A stretch of 43,272 nucleotides of DNA from PCC-6406 sp964353225. GTDB lineage: Bacteria; Cyanobacteriota; Cyanobacteriia; Phormidesmidales; Phormidesmidaceae. Position numbers and translations under genes: made by a program. Below the pieces are notes generated by a model. The model worked only from the letters and a program-made list of their open reading frames with translations. It did no database searches and had not been told where the DNA came from. Location of the stretch: assembly GCA_964353225.1 (NCBI GenBank), contig CAYGVA010000010.1, positions 1-43,272 on the forward strand, written 5' to 3'. How positions within the stretch are numbered: the stretch's first letter is position 1; each line of letters opens with the position of its first letter. Positions 7,852 to 16,962 of the stretch are shown piece by piece.

Positions 7852-9516
7852 ATGCCAAAGACCAAAAACAAAAATCAGACAAAACAGAATGACCAGGAAT
7901 CTGTCGAGATACCCAAGCTAAGCATCAAGGAGCAGCTTGCCCAAAAGCGAGAGAAAGCCAAGGTTCGGCAAGCATTTCTTCAATATACGGCTTCTGTTTT
8001 GGCGGGGGCAGGGCTAGTCGGTTTGATGGCAGGGTTGGCTTTAAAGCCCACTATGGGCGTCGCTGCAGCCTTAGGCATTGCGTGCTTGGCAATGTGCTTC
8101 AAGTATCCCCGCCCTGCAATTTATGCCTTTATTATCTATGTCCCCTTTGGTGGAACGGTTACCTATGCGTTAGGAGGTAATTCTTTACTCCAACTCGCAA
8201 AAGATGCTTTTTTCATACCTGCTTTGTTGGGCGTCTTTTTGTTTTGCCGAAAATACAAGCAAAAACTGATTCTACCTCAAGCCGTCAAAGTCCCCTTCAT
8301 TATCCTGATGACATGGATGGGCGCAACATTTTTATTCGTCAATGGGGCTCAGCAGCTTTCCGCCAACGGAGAACAACCAATGCTGCTTGGCCTGTTAGGA
8401 TTCAAGGCCGTGATTGGTTACTTTTTTCTAATTACTTGCATTTATTATTTAATTCGAAATAAAGGTGGATTATATGGGCTTTTAAGGCTCCAATGCATTT
8501 TGATTTTAATCTGCTGTGGCCTTGGTTTTATCCAGTTTCTAATGTTGCAGAACGGCACCTGTCCTCCCACAGAAGGTACCGGAGATGAATTATTCAAGGC
8601 ATCTTTAGAAACACGCTGTTTTGTCGGAGGGTCTTTACTTTACAGTCCTCAGTTTGGGGTCAAGCGTCTGCCTGGAACTTTTGTCGCCCCTTGGCAGTGG
8701 GGTTGGTTTCTGATTTCTAGTGCTTTTTTCTCTTTTGGCACGGCATTTAATGACAGTAACTTCCTGTGGCGGATTATTGGTATTGGCTCCATGGCTAGTG
8801 TTTTTGTCATGTCTTTTGTCTCCGGCCAGAGGATTGCTTTGGCACTCGTCCCAGTTGCTGTTGTCTCGCTTCTATTTTTGACCGGGCAATTAAGATTCTC
8901 TAATCTAAAGCGTTTTCTGCCCATTGCTATTGGGTTGACTTTGGCGCTAGTCTTTTTGGCTGCACGCAACCCGGAAATTGTGACAGGCAGCATTGAAAAT
9001 CTACAGGGTCGTTGGGAAGCCTCTCCACCCCATCATTTAATTACTCACCAACTAGAGTGGGCAGCCAAAGAGCAAGAAGGCTTTTTAGGTAGGGGTATGG
9101 GGCGTGCCACCAATGCTGCTCGAATATTTGGAAGAACTCAATTAGTTGAGACTTATCATTCTAAAATCCTATATGAAACAGGCTATGGTGGTCTGATTTT
9201 GCTGCTTGGCCTTTTTACCGCCATTACAATTTCCACATTCAAAAGCTATCGATCTGTAAAAGATCCTAGTTTGCGAGGCTACGGAGCATCCATGTGGGTC
9301 TTCATCGCATTTATCAGCTATTTTCCTTATTACTATCCTTTAGATGTTGATCCAGTTAATGTCTACTACTGGCTTGCGGTGGGCATTGTGACAAAACTTC
9401 CCGACATTGATCGTCAGGAACGATTCGAACAAAACTCGGAGGAAGAATCCAGTCAGAAACTAACGAAGAAAGAGCTTAAGTTACTTAAGCAAATGGAAAA
9501 TGCAGCCAAATTTTAG
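7852..9516 (+). CDS. O-antigen ligase/polymerase-like membrane protein (Wzy/WaaL type)
   Basis: 554 residues with about ten to twelve hydrophobic segments between residues 40 and 520, and charged ends (Lys/Gln-rich N-terminus, Glu/Lys-rich C-terminus). The large loop, with RWEAS followed by LGRGMGRATNAAR and THE-like YHSKILYETGYGG, is the typical periplasmic loop of the O-antigen ligase superfamily. Such enzymes polymerise lipid-linked repeat units or ligate the finished glycan. It is the first gene of a plus-strand group with two glycosyltransferases: only 30 bases separate it from the next gene. The gene has no HIP1 sites, unlike the flanking conserved genes. Whether it polymerises or ligates is open. 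Confidence 0.8.
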   Translation: MPKTKNKNQTKQNDQESVEIPKLSIKEQLAQKREKAKVRQAFLQYTASVLAGAGLVGLMAGLALKPTMGVAAALGIACLAMCFKYPRPAIYAFIIYVPFGGTVTYALGGNSLLQLAKDAFFIPALLGVFLFCRKYKQKLILPQAVKVPFIILMTWMGATFLFVNGAQQLSANGEQPMLLGLLGFKAVIGYFFLITCIYYLIRNKGGLYGLLRLQCILILICCGLGFIQFLMLQNGTCPPTEGTGDELFKASLETRCFVGGSLLYSPQFGVKRLPGTFVAPWQWGWFLISSAFFSFGTAFNDSNFLWRIIGIGSMASVFVMSFVSGQRIALALVPVAVVSLLFLTGQLRFSNLKRFLPIAIGLTLALVFLAARNPEIVTGSIENLQGRWEASPPHHLITHQLEWAAKEQEGFLGRGMGRATNAARIFGRTQLVETYHSKILYETGYGGLILLLGLFTAITISTFKSYRSVKDPSLRGYGASMWVFIAFISYFPYYYPLDVDPVNVYYWLAVGIVTKLPDIDRQERFEQNSEEESSQKLTKKELKLLKQMENAAKF

Positions 9517-9546
9517 AGAAACTAAAAATATAAAAATAGATTTAGG

Positions 9547-10284
9547 ATGATAGTCTTTATTATTCCACTTAAAAGTCCTCGTTCCTCCAAAAGCTGGCAG
9601 AAAACGTGCAGGCTTTTTGAGAGATGTGTCCGCTCTACTTGTGCTCAAATATCGCCTAATTTTAAGGTAATCGTTGTTTGCAATGAAATTCCGAAAATAG
9701 ATTTCACACATCCAAATATTGTTTATGAGATGGTTGATTTTGAGCCCCCCGAGAAGGTTGAACATCCCGTTATTCGCGGAGATACAGACAAAGGCAGACG
9801 AATCTTAAAAGGAATATTCTGCGCTAGGCAGTATTCACCCTCTCATGTCATGGTTGTAGATGCCGATGATTGTATAAGTAATCGGCTGGCTGAATTTGTT
9901 GGCCAGCATGTTAATGCTAATGGTTGGTACATCAGGAAAGGATATAAATATATTGATGGCGATCAATATATCTACACTAAGCCTAGAGGTTTTTATCGAA
10001 TGTGTGGCACATCTAATATTTTGAATTTCGAACGATTAGAAATGCCAGAAGTTCCACAATACAATAGAGGTTATGGGTATTACAAATTCTATATCGATCA
10101 TCGAAAGGTAAAAGAAATCATGGGACAGAGAGGATACCCAATCAGAGCCTTACCATTTTCTGGCGCTACATATATTCTGTCCGCAGGAGATAATCTGTCT
10201 GAGAATGAAAACAATTTGTCATTTAATTTCTTATTGAGAAGGAAGTTGAATGATAGGCTTCGTCGAGAATTTAGTATCTACTAG
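9547..10284 (+). CDS. Putative GT-A-fold glycosyltransferase
   Basis: 245 residues. A Rossmann-like start (VFIIPLKSPRSSKSW, then FKVIVVCNE) and the DxD motif in VMVVDADDC (D105-D107) point to a GT-A nucleotide-sugar-dependent transferase. The rest does not match the common GT2 pattern closely, and specificity is unknown. No membrane helix is seen, so it probably acts at the cytoplasmic face. It lies 30 bases after the Wzy/ligase-like gene and 70 before a GT2 gene, in the same direction, so all three are probably co-transcribed. It is AT-rich, especially at the 3' end. Confidence 0.75.
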   Translation: MIVFIIPLKSPRSSKSWQKTCRLFERCVRSTCAQISPNFKVIVVCNEIPKIDFTHPNIVYEMVDFEPPEKVEHPVIRGDTDKGRRILKGIFCARQYSPSHVMVVDADDCISNRLAEFVGQHVNANGWYIRKGYKYIDGDQYIYTKPRGFYRMCGTSNILNFERLEMPEVPQYNRGYGYYKFYIDHRKVKEIMGQRGYPIRALPFSGATYILSAGDNLSENENNLSFNFLLRRKLNDRLRREFSIY

Positions 10285-10354
10285 AAAATATTAATCTGCC
10301 TATCTTTTGTGTTGTCGACTACTCTCCATCTTTCATGTAAGACTTTGAGGCAAT

Positions 10355-11308
10355 ATGAGTATTTCCCTGATATCAGTCATTGTACCCACCTACCAAAGAG
10401 AAGAGGTTCTGTGTGAAACCTTGAAGGAGGTTCTGAAGCAAGATTATCCTCATTACGAAGTACTTGTTGTTGATCAAACACAGGAGCACACCACAGAAAC
10501 ACAGGCGTATCTCAATGCTCTGGTCCACGAGGGAAAAATTCAATTATATAAGGTTGATTGGGCTAGTTTGCCTGGGGCGCGTAACTATGGGGTGGAAAGA
10601 GCAAAGGGAGACATCATTCTGTTTATTGATGATGATGTTGAATTGCCCCCAGGCTACCTTCATGCCCATGCAAAAATCTTCGAAGACAAGCCAGATGTCG
10701 GTGCAGTGGCAGGACGAGTTTTTGATCGGATGAAGCTTGCAGATCGTCCTGACTTAAGCATTGAATACTTGCCTCCGGAAGCCATGGATCCAGGCATTGC
10801 CTGGTACCACATTGACCTAGTGCACACGGTCAAGCCCCAGCAAGTGCTGACGGCTAGGGGGTGTAACATGGCTTACCGTCGTGAGATATTTTTTGAGCAT
10901 GGTCTACGTTTCGACCAGCGATTTAGGGGAAATGCTGTTCGAGAAGAGTCTGACTTTTGCCTGCAAATTCGGCGGACTGGCTATATTATTTGGTATTCCC
11001 CAGAGGCCTATCTCATTCATTTAGGTGAAGAGACTGGAGGCTGCCATGATATCAGCACTAGATCGCTGAGTTATCAGATTACGTTTTATCATAATCATTT
11101 TTTGCTCGGGCTCAAAAACCTTACAACTGGGCAAGCTCTACGGCTATTTGGAAACTTATTTGACTGTCATGTGCTAGGTAATCCCCCGTGCAATAAAAGT
11201 GGCTCACCCATCAAAATCTTGACTCGATTTGGGTTTTACTGTCTTGGATTCTTGGATGCCTGCTGGACCCTTATTAAGACCGGGAAAAATCCACATCCCA
11301 CAACCTAA
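10355..11308 (+). CDS. Family 2 glycosyltransferase
   Basis: 317 residues. The N-terminal half is a classic GT2 domain: VIVPTYQREEVL (8-19), VLVVDQT with nucleotide-binding D40, PGARNYGVERAKGDIILFIDDDVE with the DDD metal-binding motif at 92-94, and REESDFCLQIRRTGY holding the ED acceptor/catalytic-base region. The C-terminal part has a weakly hydrophobic segment that may touch the membrane. It should add one sugar to a growing glycan. The ATG is preceded by GAGG. It is the last gene of the small plus-strand polysaccharide group; a MITE separates it from manC. Confidence 0.88.
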   Translation: MSISLISVIVPTYQREEVLCETLKEVLKQDYPHYEVLVVDQTQEHTTETQAYLNALVHEGKIQLYKVDWASLPGARNYGVERAKGDIILFIDDDVELPPGYLHAHAKIFEDKPDVGAVAGRVFDRMKLADRPDLSIEYLPPEAMDPGIAWYHIDLVHTVKPQQVLTARGCNMAYRREIFFEHGLRFDQRFRGNAVREESDFCLQIRRTGYIIWYSPEAYLIHLGEETGGCHDISTRSLSYQITFYHNHFLLGLKNLTTGQALRLFGNLFDCHVLGNPPCNKSGSPIKILTRFGFYCLGFLDACWTLIKTGKNPHPTT

Positions 11309-11459
11309 ATCAATTTTTTATGGAAGAATAATTTGCTTTATTAACATTTCAAAGTCAGGTGGAATTGCATTGATTTTCCCGAAATAAAAACATCTTTATA
11401 TTGGCTGGTGGCCATGTAATTTGGGCTTGAAGATTACTATTTCTAAAATCAGGATTTTT

Positions 11460-11566
11460 GTTCATTGGTAACCGTCCCCTGAGCGGAGTCGAAGGGGACA
11501 TCTTGCATAGGTTTTGGCTTCGACTTCGCTCAGCCAGCGTAGTACCAGGGACGCTTACGTTCATTG
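11460..11566 (+). mobile_element. 91-bp MITE copy 1 with 8-bp target duplication
   Basis: The element is 11468-11558. It starts GTAACCGTCCC and ends GGGACGCTTAC, which are inverted copies with one mismatch. GTTCATTG stands directly before it (11460-11467) and directly after it (11559-11566), a clean 8-bp target duplication. Inside are two hairpin arms, CTGAGCGGAGTCGAAG and CTTCGACTTCGCTCAG. It has no coding capacity. Ends starting GTAA and 8-bp duplications are typical of IS66-family transposons, so an IS66-type transposase is the likely mover (inference). Confidence 0.9.
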
Positions 11567-11714
11567 TTGGCAAAATTAAATGAATTGAAAAATCATTTTG
11601 GACTGTTTTTGACTTTCAAAGAATCAGGAAATTTTCACCATAAGCTGGATATCTATTGTGCCAAGGTCAGGCAATATAGAATGTATGAATGAGTTAGAAA
11701 GAGGATTTCACCCG

Positions 11715-12779
11715 ATGGCAAAAACGCTAATACCGGTAATTTTGGCAGGGGGAAAGGGAGAGCGATTCTGGCCTGTTAGCCGTCGCGATCGCCCCAAGCA
11801 ATTCCTCAGTTTGGATGGCAGTGGCGATAGTCTCTTGCAAGCAACAGCGGCAAGACTAGTCCCTCTAACTCAAAGTTGGGACGATCTGTGGGTGATTACT
11901 GCCTCCCACTTAGCAGAAGGGGTGCGCACTCAGCTGCCTAACCTGCCTGAGGCTAATCTTTTGGTAGAGCCAGAGGGACGAGATACGGCCCCAGCAGTGG
12001 CCTGGGCTACGTTAGAAATTGCCAAAAAATATGGAGAAGACACCCTTCTGGGCTTTTTCCCAGCCGATCATTGGATTGCAGATGAAGATGCTTACCGCAA
12101 AACCTTAGCAGCGGCGGCGACGTTAGCCACTGAGCAGCAGGTGATTGCCACCCTAGGGATTACGCCGACCTATGCCGCCACCGGGTACGGCTATATCGAG
12201 CAAGCCGAAACGGTGGGTGATTATGAAGGATTAGCGGCTTACCAAGTCAGCCGGTTTACCGAAAAACCAGACTCAGTCACTGCTGAAAAATTTATTGCGA
12301 GTGGCCGCTTTAGTTGGAATAGCGGCATGTTTATTTTCCCGGCAGGGGTGATGTTGGCGGAACTCACCCGCTATGCCCCAGAACTGATCACTGCCCTACG
12401 AGAAAAGGGGGTGGATGCCTATGGAGGGCTCACCAAACTCAGCATCGACTACGCCGTGATGGAGCCCACCCAAAGATCCTGCGTGATGCCAGTGAGTTTT
12501 GACTGGGATGATTTGGGGGATTGGAACGCCGTTGAACGTTTGCTGAGGCAACCCGATCAAGCCAATGTTGAGATGGCTCAGCATTTAGGGATAGACACGA
12601 CCGGCAGCATTGTATATGCCTCTAACAGCAATGAAGTGGTGGTCACCATCGGATTGCAAGATGTAGTGGTGGTGAGAGATGGTGATGCCACGTTAGTGGT
12701 TCACAAAAGCCGCACTCAAGATATTAAGAAGGCGGTTAAAGCGTTGGCTGCGGATCCTAAATTTCAGCATTTGCTGTAG
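11715..12779 (+). CDS. manC: Mannose-1-phosphate guanylyltransferase
   Basis: 354 residues from the ATG at 11715. The nucleotidyltransferase signature is at the N-terminus: VILAGGKGERFWPVSRRDRPKQF holds the GTP-binding loop and the catalytic RPKQ. FFPADHWI (sugar/Mg site), FTEKP and SGMFIF follow. It makes GDP-mannose from mannose-1-phosphate and GTP, a donor for mannose and fucose in exopolysaccharide. The protein ends where single-domain bacterial ManC enzymes do, with no fused phosphomannose isomerase domain. In-frame starts upstream (for example ATG at 11685) would add residues foreign to the family. GC content rises sharply here compared with the genes just upstream, and an HIP1 site is present. 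Confidence 0.92.
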   Translation: MAKTLIPVILAGGKGERFWPVSRRDRPKQFLSLDGSGDSLLQATAARLVPLTQSWDDLWVITASHLAEGVRTQLPNLPEANLLVEPEGRDTAPAVAWATLEIAKKYGEDTLLGFFPADHWIADEDAYRKTLAAAATLATEQQVIATLGITPTYAATGYGYIEQAETVGDYEGLAAYQVSRFTEKPDSVTAEKFIASGRFSWNSGMFIFPAGVMLAELTRYAPELITALREKGVDAYGGLTKLSIDYAVMEPTQRSCVMPVSFDWDDLGDWNAVERLLRQPDQANVEMAQHLGIDTTGSIVYASNSNEVVVTIGLQDVVVVRDGDATLVVHKSRTQDIKKAVKALAADPKFQHLL

Positions 12780-12863
12780 TAAAACGACCCCGGATATTTT
12801 CGTTGTTTCAGCTCCTAGCATAAGAACTGTAGGTCTCCTTTTAAACTCACGTCACCCCTTTTC

Positions 12864-12878
12864 AAACAGCCTCTCAAG
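12864..12878. repeat. Solo 15-bp repeat end shared with the right end of the window
   Basis: AAACAGCCTCTCAAG at 12864-12878 is identical to 43165-43179, where it is one arm of an inverted pair. No partner arm is seen near 12864, so this may be a remnant end of the same element. It lies just before the MFS gene. Confidence 0.4.
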
Positions 12879-12923
12879 CAGAACGCTATTCTGAGGTGAT
12901 CATTAACGTGAGCCCTGAACGCT

Positions 12924-14177
12924 GTGTCGAAGCCGATCACTAGACCTCTACCAAAATGGTGGCCTCGATTAGACCGCCGGGTTTGGATTCTGGCCAGTGG
13001 ACGACTGCTGTCTCAAATTGGGATTGGCTTCGTTCTCTTTTATGCACCCATTTTCTTTGTTAACCAGGTGGGGTTCTCGGCGACCCAGGTGGGTTTGGGC
13101 ATCGGTTTTGAAGCATTAGCGGGTTTGGTGGGACGCTTTTTGGGCGGATCGATGGCCGACTCTCCCCACTGGGGCCGACGCAACACCCTGTTGTTATCGG
13201 CACTGATTTCAGCTTTGGCAGATGGCATTTTTCTGTTGACTTACCATTTCCCCACTTTCGTCTTGGCCAATGGACTGATGGGGTTAGGGGTTGGGCTATA
13301 TTGGCCCGCCACAGAAGCGGTGGTGGCAGATGTCACCCCTCAGAAAGATCGCAGCGAAGCGTTTGCCTTAGTGCGCATGGCCGATAACGTTGGCCTAGGG
13401 GTTGGGGTGATTTCAGGGGGGTTACTCATCGCCATGGCAAGTACCTATCGGGCGCTGTTTGCCATTGATGGGGTAACTTTCTTACTCTTTTTTGCTTTGA
13501 TTTACTGGGCGATCGCCGAGACCTTACCCCGTCGCCGTCGTTCCCGTCCTTTTTGGGCCGGTTGGGGTACGGTCCTGCAGGATCACAATCTGCTGATCTA
13601 CGCTGCGGTCAATGTCCTGTTCACCAGTTATATTGCTCAGCTACACAGCACGCTACCGGTTTATCTCAACCGCTTTGTACCCGCCGGAGCCTTTGGTGTA
13701 GGGTTGCCGGAAGTGGTTTTGAGTGGTTTGTTTACCGGTCATGTGGTCTTAACGGTGCTGTGTCAATTGCCCATGGCCCGAGCACTCCGGCCCTTACGTC
13801 AGCCTCAGGCACTGATGGTCTCTGCTAGCCTATGGGGCTTGGCATTTGGTTTGGTTTGGTTGACAGGGCGGGGTAGTATCCCTGGTGTGATGGGTTCAGG
13901 GGCAGCCTTGGCGATCGCGGCCATTGCCATTACGGCCTATACACCCATTGCTTCAGCCCTAGTGGTGACCTTGGCCCCTGAAGCCCTGCGAGGGGTTTAT
14001 CTATCCTTGAACTCCATGTGTTGGGCCTTAGGATATTTCATCGGTCCCCCCCTAGGGGGCTGGGCGTTGGATCAATCTCGCGCCATTACCGACGGGTTTT
14101 GGCTGGGAGCCGCCCTCAGTGTTTTGATCGTGATTGCCATTCTCCACAACCTTGATCATCGCTTGAAACCCCTTTGA
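12924..14177 (+). CDS. Major facilitator superfamily transporter
   Basis: 417 residues with twelve predictable membrane helices in two halves. The loop between helices 2 and 3 has the MFS signature GRFLGGSMADSPHWGRRN (variant of GxLaDrxGrr), and the central loop LPRRRRSRPF is strongly basic, as expected for the cytoplasmic linker. The cargo cannot be told; drug/proton or sugar antiport are common for this type. The start is a GTG (12924). A GTG at 12908 is in another frame. It is followed after 12 bases by ltaE, so the two may be co-transcribed. Confidence 0.85.
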   Translation: MSKPITRPLPKWWPRLDRRVWILASGRLLSQIGIGFVLFYAPIFFVNQVGFSATQVGLGIGFEALAGLVGRFLGGSMADSPHWGRRNTLLLSALISALADGIFLLTYHFPTFVLANGLMGLGVGLYWPATEAVVADVTPQKDRSEAFALVRMADNVGLGVGVISGGLLIAMASTYRALFAIDGVTFLLFFALIYWAIAETLPRRRRSRPFWAGWGTVLQDHNLLIYAAVNVLFTSYIAQLHSTLPVYLNRFVPAGAFGVGLPEVVLSGLFTGHVVLTVLCQLPMARALRPLRQPQALMVSASLWGLAFGLVWLTGRGSIPGVMGSGAALAIAAIAITAYTPIASALVVTLAPEALRGVYLSLNSMCWALGYFIGPPLGGWALDQSRAITDGFWLGAALSVLIVIAILHNLDHRLKPL

Positions 14178-14189
14178 GAGCATTCCTTC

Positions 14190-15236
14190 ATGGACATCAT
14201 TGACTTTCGTTCTGACACAGTCACCTGGCCGACCCCAGCCATGCGAGAGGCCATGGCCTCTGCCCCAGTGGGGGACGATGTTTACGGCGAAGATCCCACC
14301 GTCACTGCCTTAGAAAATCTGGCAGCAGATCGCTTAGGTAAAGAGGCTGGGCTATTTGTCAGTAGCGGCACCCAAGGTAATCTGATTGCTGCCCTTTGCC
14401 ATGGCCAGCGGGGCGATGAGGCGATTGTGGCGGTAGATGCCCACATGTTTTGCTGGGAAGCAGGGGGTGTAGCGGTTTTGGGCGGTATTACCCCTCGGCC
14501 TTTACCCACCGATAGCTTAGGACGTATGGATCTGGGTCAGGTTCGTGAGGCCATTCGAGGCGATGACCCCCATTGGCCCCGCAGTCGATTGATCCTGACG
14601 GAGAACAGCTCTGGGGGAAATCAAGGTGCTGCTATTCCCCCTAATTATTTTTCAGGACTCCAGGAAATTGCCCAAGCCCATGGGCTCAGGGTGCATTTAG
14701 ACGGGGCGCGGCTCTTTAATGCCACAACCGCCTTGGGCTGTGATCCCCAAGACATCACCCGGCATGTAGATTCCGTGAGTATCTGCCTTAGCAAAGGGTT
14801 ATGTGCTCCGGTGGGTTCGGTGTTGGTGGGCGATCTCCCTTTTATCCATCAAGCCCGTCGCACCCGCAAACTATTGGGCGGTGGCATGCGTCAGGCGGGC
14901 ATCCTGGCCGCCGCTGGTTTGATTGCCCTAGAAACCATGAGTCAACGCTTGGGTGAAGATCATGCCCTGGCCCAATGCCTTGCCCAGGGGTTAGCCGAGA
15001 TTCCAGGCGTGATTGTCAACCCTGACCAAGTCAAAACCAACATGGTGTTTTTTGACCTCAGCAAAGCGGTTAATCTCGCACCCCAGGAAATTATTCACCA
15101 TCTGCAAGCCAACTATGGTATTCGCATCGGTCTCTATGCTGGGCAGACCTTTCGGGCGGTGACCCATTACTGGATTCAGCTCCACCATGTAGAGGCTTTA
15201 ATTAAGGCCATCAAGACAACGATCACACAGAACTGA
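14190..15236 (+). CDS. ltaE: Low-specificity L-threonine aldolase
   Basis: 348 residues. The N-terminus IDFRSDTVTWPTPAMREAM is diagnostic of the threonine-aldolase family. VSSGTQGNL binds the PLP phosphate, DAHMFCWE supplies the residue stacking on the cofactor ring, HLDGARLFN holds the Asp (D171) pairing with the pyridine nitrogen, and SICLSKGL carries the Schiff-base Lys202. It splits L-threonine or allo-threonine to glycine and acetaldehyde in the cytoplasm. It lies 12 bases after the MFS gene, and a strong bidirectional hairpin terminator lies between it and ndhB. Confidence 0.92.
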   Translation: MDIIDFRSDTVTWPTPAMREAMASAPVGDDVYGEDPTVTALENLAADRLGKEAGLFVSSGTQGNLIAALCHGQRGDEAIVAVDAHMFCWEAGGVAVLGGITPRPLPTDSLGRMDLGQVREAIRGDDPHWPRSRLILTENSSGGNQGAAIPPNYFSGLQEIAQAHGLRVHLDGARLFNATTALGCDPQDITRHVDSVSICLSKGLCAPVGSVLVGDLPFIHQARRTRKLLGGGMRQAGILAAAGLIALETMSQRLGEDHALAQCLAQGLAEIPGVIVNPDQVKTNMVFFDLSKAVNLAPQEIIHHLQANYGIRIGLYAGQTFRAVTHYWIQLHHVEALIKAIKTTITQN

Positions 15237-15314
15237 GGGGATGCTCCTGAGAACTTCACCGTCATCAAAGCGATTTACCCGATAATCTCAAAGCCATACA
15301 GTCCGTGCGCCGCT

Positions 15315-15357
15315 AAAAGCATCGGGGGTTGAGCAAAACCCAACCCCCGATGCTTTT
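15315..15357. terminator. Bidirectional terminator between ltaE and ndhB
   Basis: A perfect 17-bp stem pairs AAAAGCATCGGGGGTTG (15315-15331) with its inverse at 15341-15357 across a 9-base loop. The A-run on one side and T-run on the other let it stop transcription from both convergent genes. Confidence 0.9.
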
Positions 15358-15378
15358 GATGTTTTTGTCAGCAATGCC

Positions 15379-16962
15379 CTAGGGCAGCAAGGCAGCGACC
15401 GCTGGAGCGGCTTCAACCTGTACCAACGGAGTCGTTGCTAAGGCATTTGCATCAATTGAAGCCCGCAGTAGCGGCGTACGGGTAATGGAGTCGTTGGCCA
15501 GCGTAAATAGGGGGTTAGAAAGAATGCCTGCCAATGAAGTGGCCACTACCGCCACAATCAAACTGACCTGCAACGGTCGCATCCCCGGCAAGTTCCAGCG
15601 CATAGGCGGGTAGTTTTTGACCGCCTCAGACATTTCCTGAGGTTCTTTGACGACCATCATCTTGACCACACGAATGTAGTAATAGATGGAAATGACGCTG
15701 GTAACCAGACCCACCAACACCAACCCGTAGGCCCCTGCCTGCCAGCCCGCCCAGAAGATGTAGAGCTTACCAAAAAAGCCCGCTAGTGGTGGAATACCGC
15801 CAAGGGAAAGTAGACAGATGGTCAGTCCTAAGGTCAGCAGCGGATCCTTTTGATACAGGCCACTGTATTCGCTAATTTGGTCAGTCCCAGTCCGTAGCGA
15901 GAATAGGATGACGCACGTAAAACCACCAAGGTTCATGAACAGATACACCAACAGGTAAAACACCATGCTGGCGTAACCGGCTTCAGTACCGATGATCAGA
16001 CCAATCATTACAAAGCCCGCTTGGGCAATCGAGGAATAGGCCAGCATTCGCTTCATGCTGGTCTGGGCTAGGGCGACTACATTTCCCAAGACCATACTGA
16101 GAATCGCCAGGGCAGTGAAAACGAAGTGCCACTGTTCGGAAACCAAGGGAAATGCCGATACCAACAGGCGAATCGCTAGGGCAAATCCAGCGGCCTTGGA
16201 CCCGACCGACAGGAAAGCAACGACGGGTGTTGGCGATCCTTCATAGACGTCTGGGGTCCATTGGTGGAATGGAACGGCGGCAATTTTGAAGGCAATGCCA
16301 GCAATGACAAACACCAAGGCGACCACCAAACCAATGGGGGCATCACTGGCATCGGTCACAAGACGAGCAGCAATGGCACTCAGTTGGGTTTCTCCCCCTG
16401 ACAATCCATAAAGTAAAGATAGGCCGTAGAGAAAAATAGCCGAGCTAGCGGCCCCAATGAGCAAATACTTAAGGGCGGCCTCATTGGAGCGGGGATCCCG
16501 CTTCATGTATCCGGTCAGCAGGTAAGAGGAAATACTCAGGGTTTCTAGGGAAACGAATATGGTGACTAACTCGTTAGCCCCAGATAGCACCATGCCGCCT
16601 AAACTTGCGGTCATCAGAATTACCAGGAACTCCGCTAAGGAGGTGCCTGATTGCTCAATGTAGCGGATGCACATCGGGACGGTGAGCATTGCCGAGAGCA
16701 CGATAATGCTGCGAAAAATAACGCTTAAAGCATCCCCATTAAATGAGCCCAAGAAGGCAATGGGTTCAGTGACGTCCCACTGAAAAACCAAGGCCACGAG
16801 TGACGCCAACAGGCCAAGCATGGTGGCGTAAGGTGTCCACCGTGAAGAGGCTCGCCCCCCAATGAGATCTCCAATCAAGACCACCATCAGGGTGGCAATG
16901 ACAATGCCTTCAGGCAGAATGTTGCCTGCATTTAACTGGGCCGCGAGAGTCGAAAAGTCCAT
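15379..16962 (-). CDS. ndhB: NAD(P)H-quinone oxidoreductase subunit 2 (NdhB)
   Basis: 527 residues from the ATG at 16962. The protein starts MDFSTLAAQLNAGNILPEG like cyanobacterial NdhB; an in-frame start ten codons upstream is less likely. It is almost wholly hydrophobic, with about 14 helices. It carries the antiporter-like core with a conserved Glu in FVSLETLS (helix 5 region) and lysines in AFKIAAVPFHQWTPDVYEGSP and SVGSKAAGF that form the proton channel. It is a core membrane subunit of the thylakoid NDH-1 complex, which serves cyclic electron flow, respiration and CO2 uptake. The gene stands alone, as ndhB usually does in cyanobacteria. Confidence 0.96.
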   Translation of the reverse strand: MDFSTLAAQLNAGNILPEGIVIATLMVVLIGDLIGGRASSRWTPYATMLGLLASLVALVFQWDVTEPIAFLGSFNGDALSVIFRSIIVLSAMLTVPMCIRYIEQSGTSLAEFLVILMTASLGGMVLSGANELVTIFVSLETLSISSYLLTGYMKRDPRSNEAALKYLLIGAASSAIFLYGLSLLYGLSGGETQLSAIAARLVTDASDAPIGLVVALVFVIAGIAFKIAAVPFHQWTPDVYEGSPTPVVAFLSVGSKAAGFALAIRLLVSAFPLVSEQWHFVFTALAILSMVLGNVVALAQTSMKRMLAYSSIAQAGFVMIGLIIGTEAGYASMVFYLLVYLFMNLGGFTCVILFSLRTGTDQISEYSGLYQKDPLLTLGLTICLLSLGGIPPLAGFFGKLYIFWAGWQAGAYGLVLVGLVTSVISIYYYIRVVKMMVVKEPQEMSEAVKNYPPMRWNLPGMRPLQVSLIVAVVATSLAGILSNPLFTLANDSITRTPLLRASIDANALATTPLVQVEAAPAVAALLP

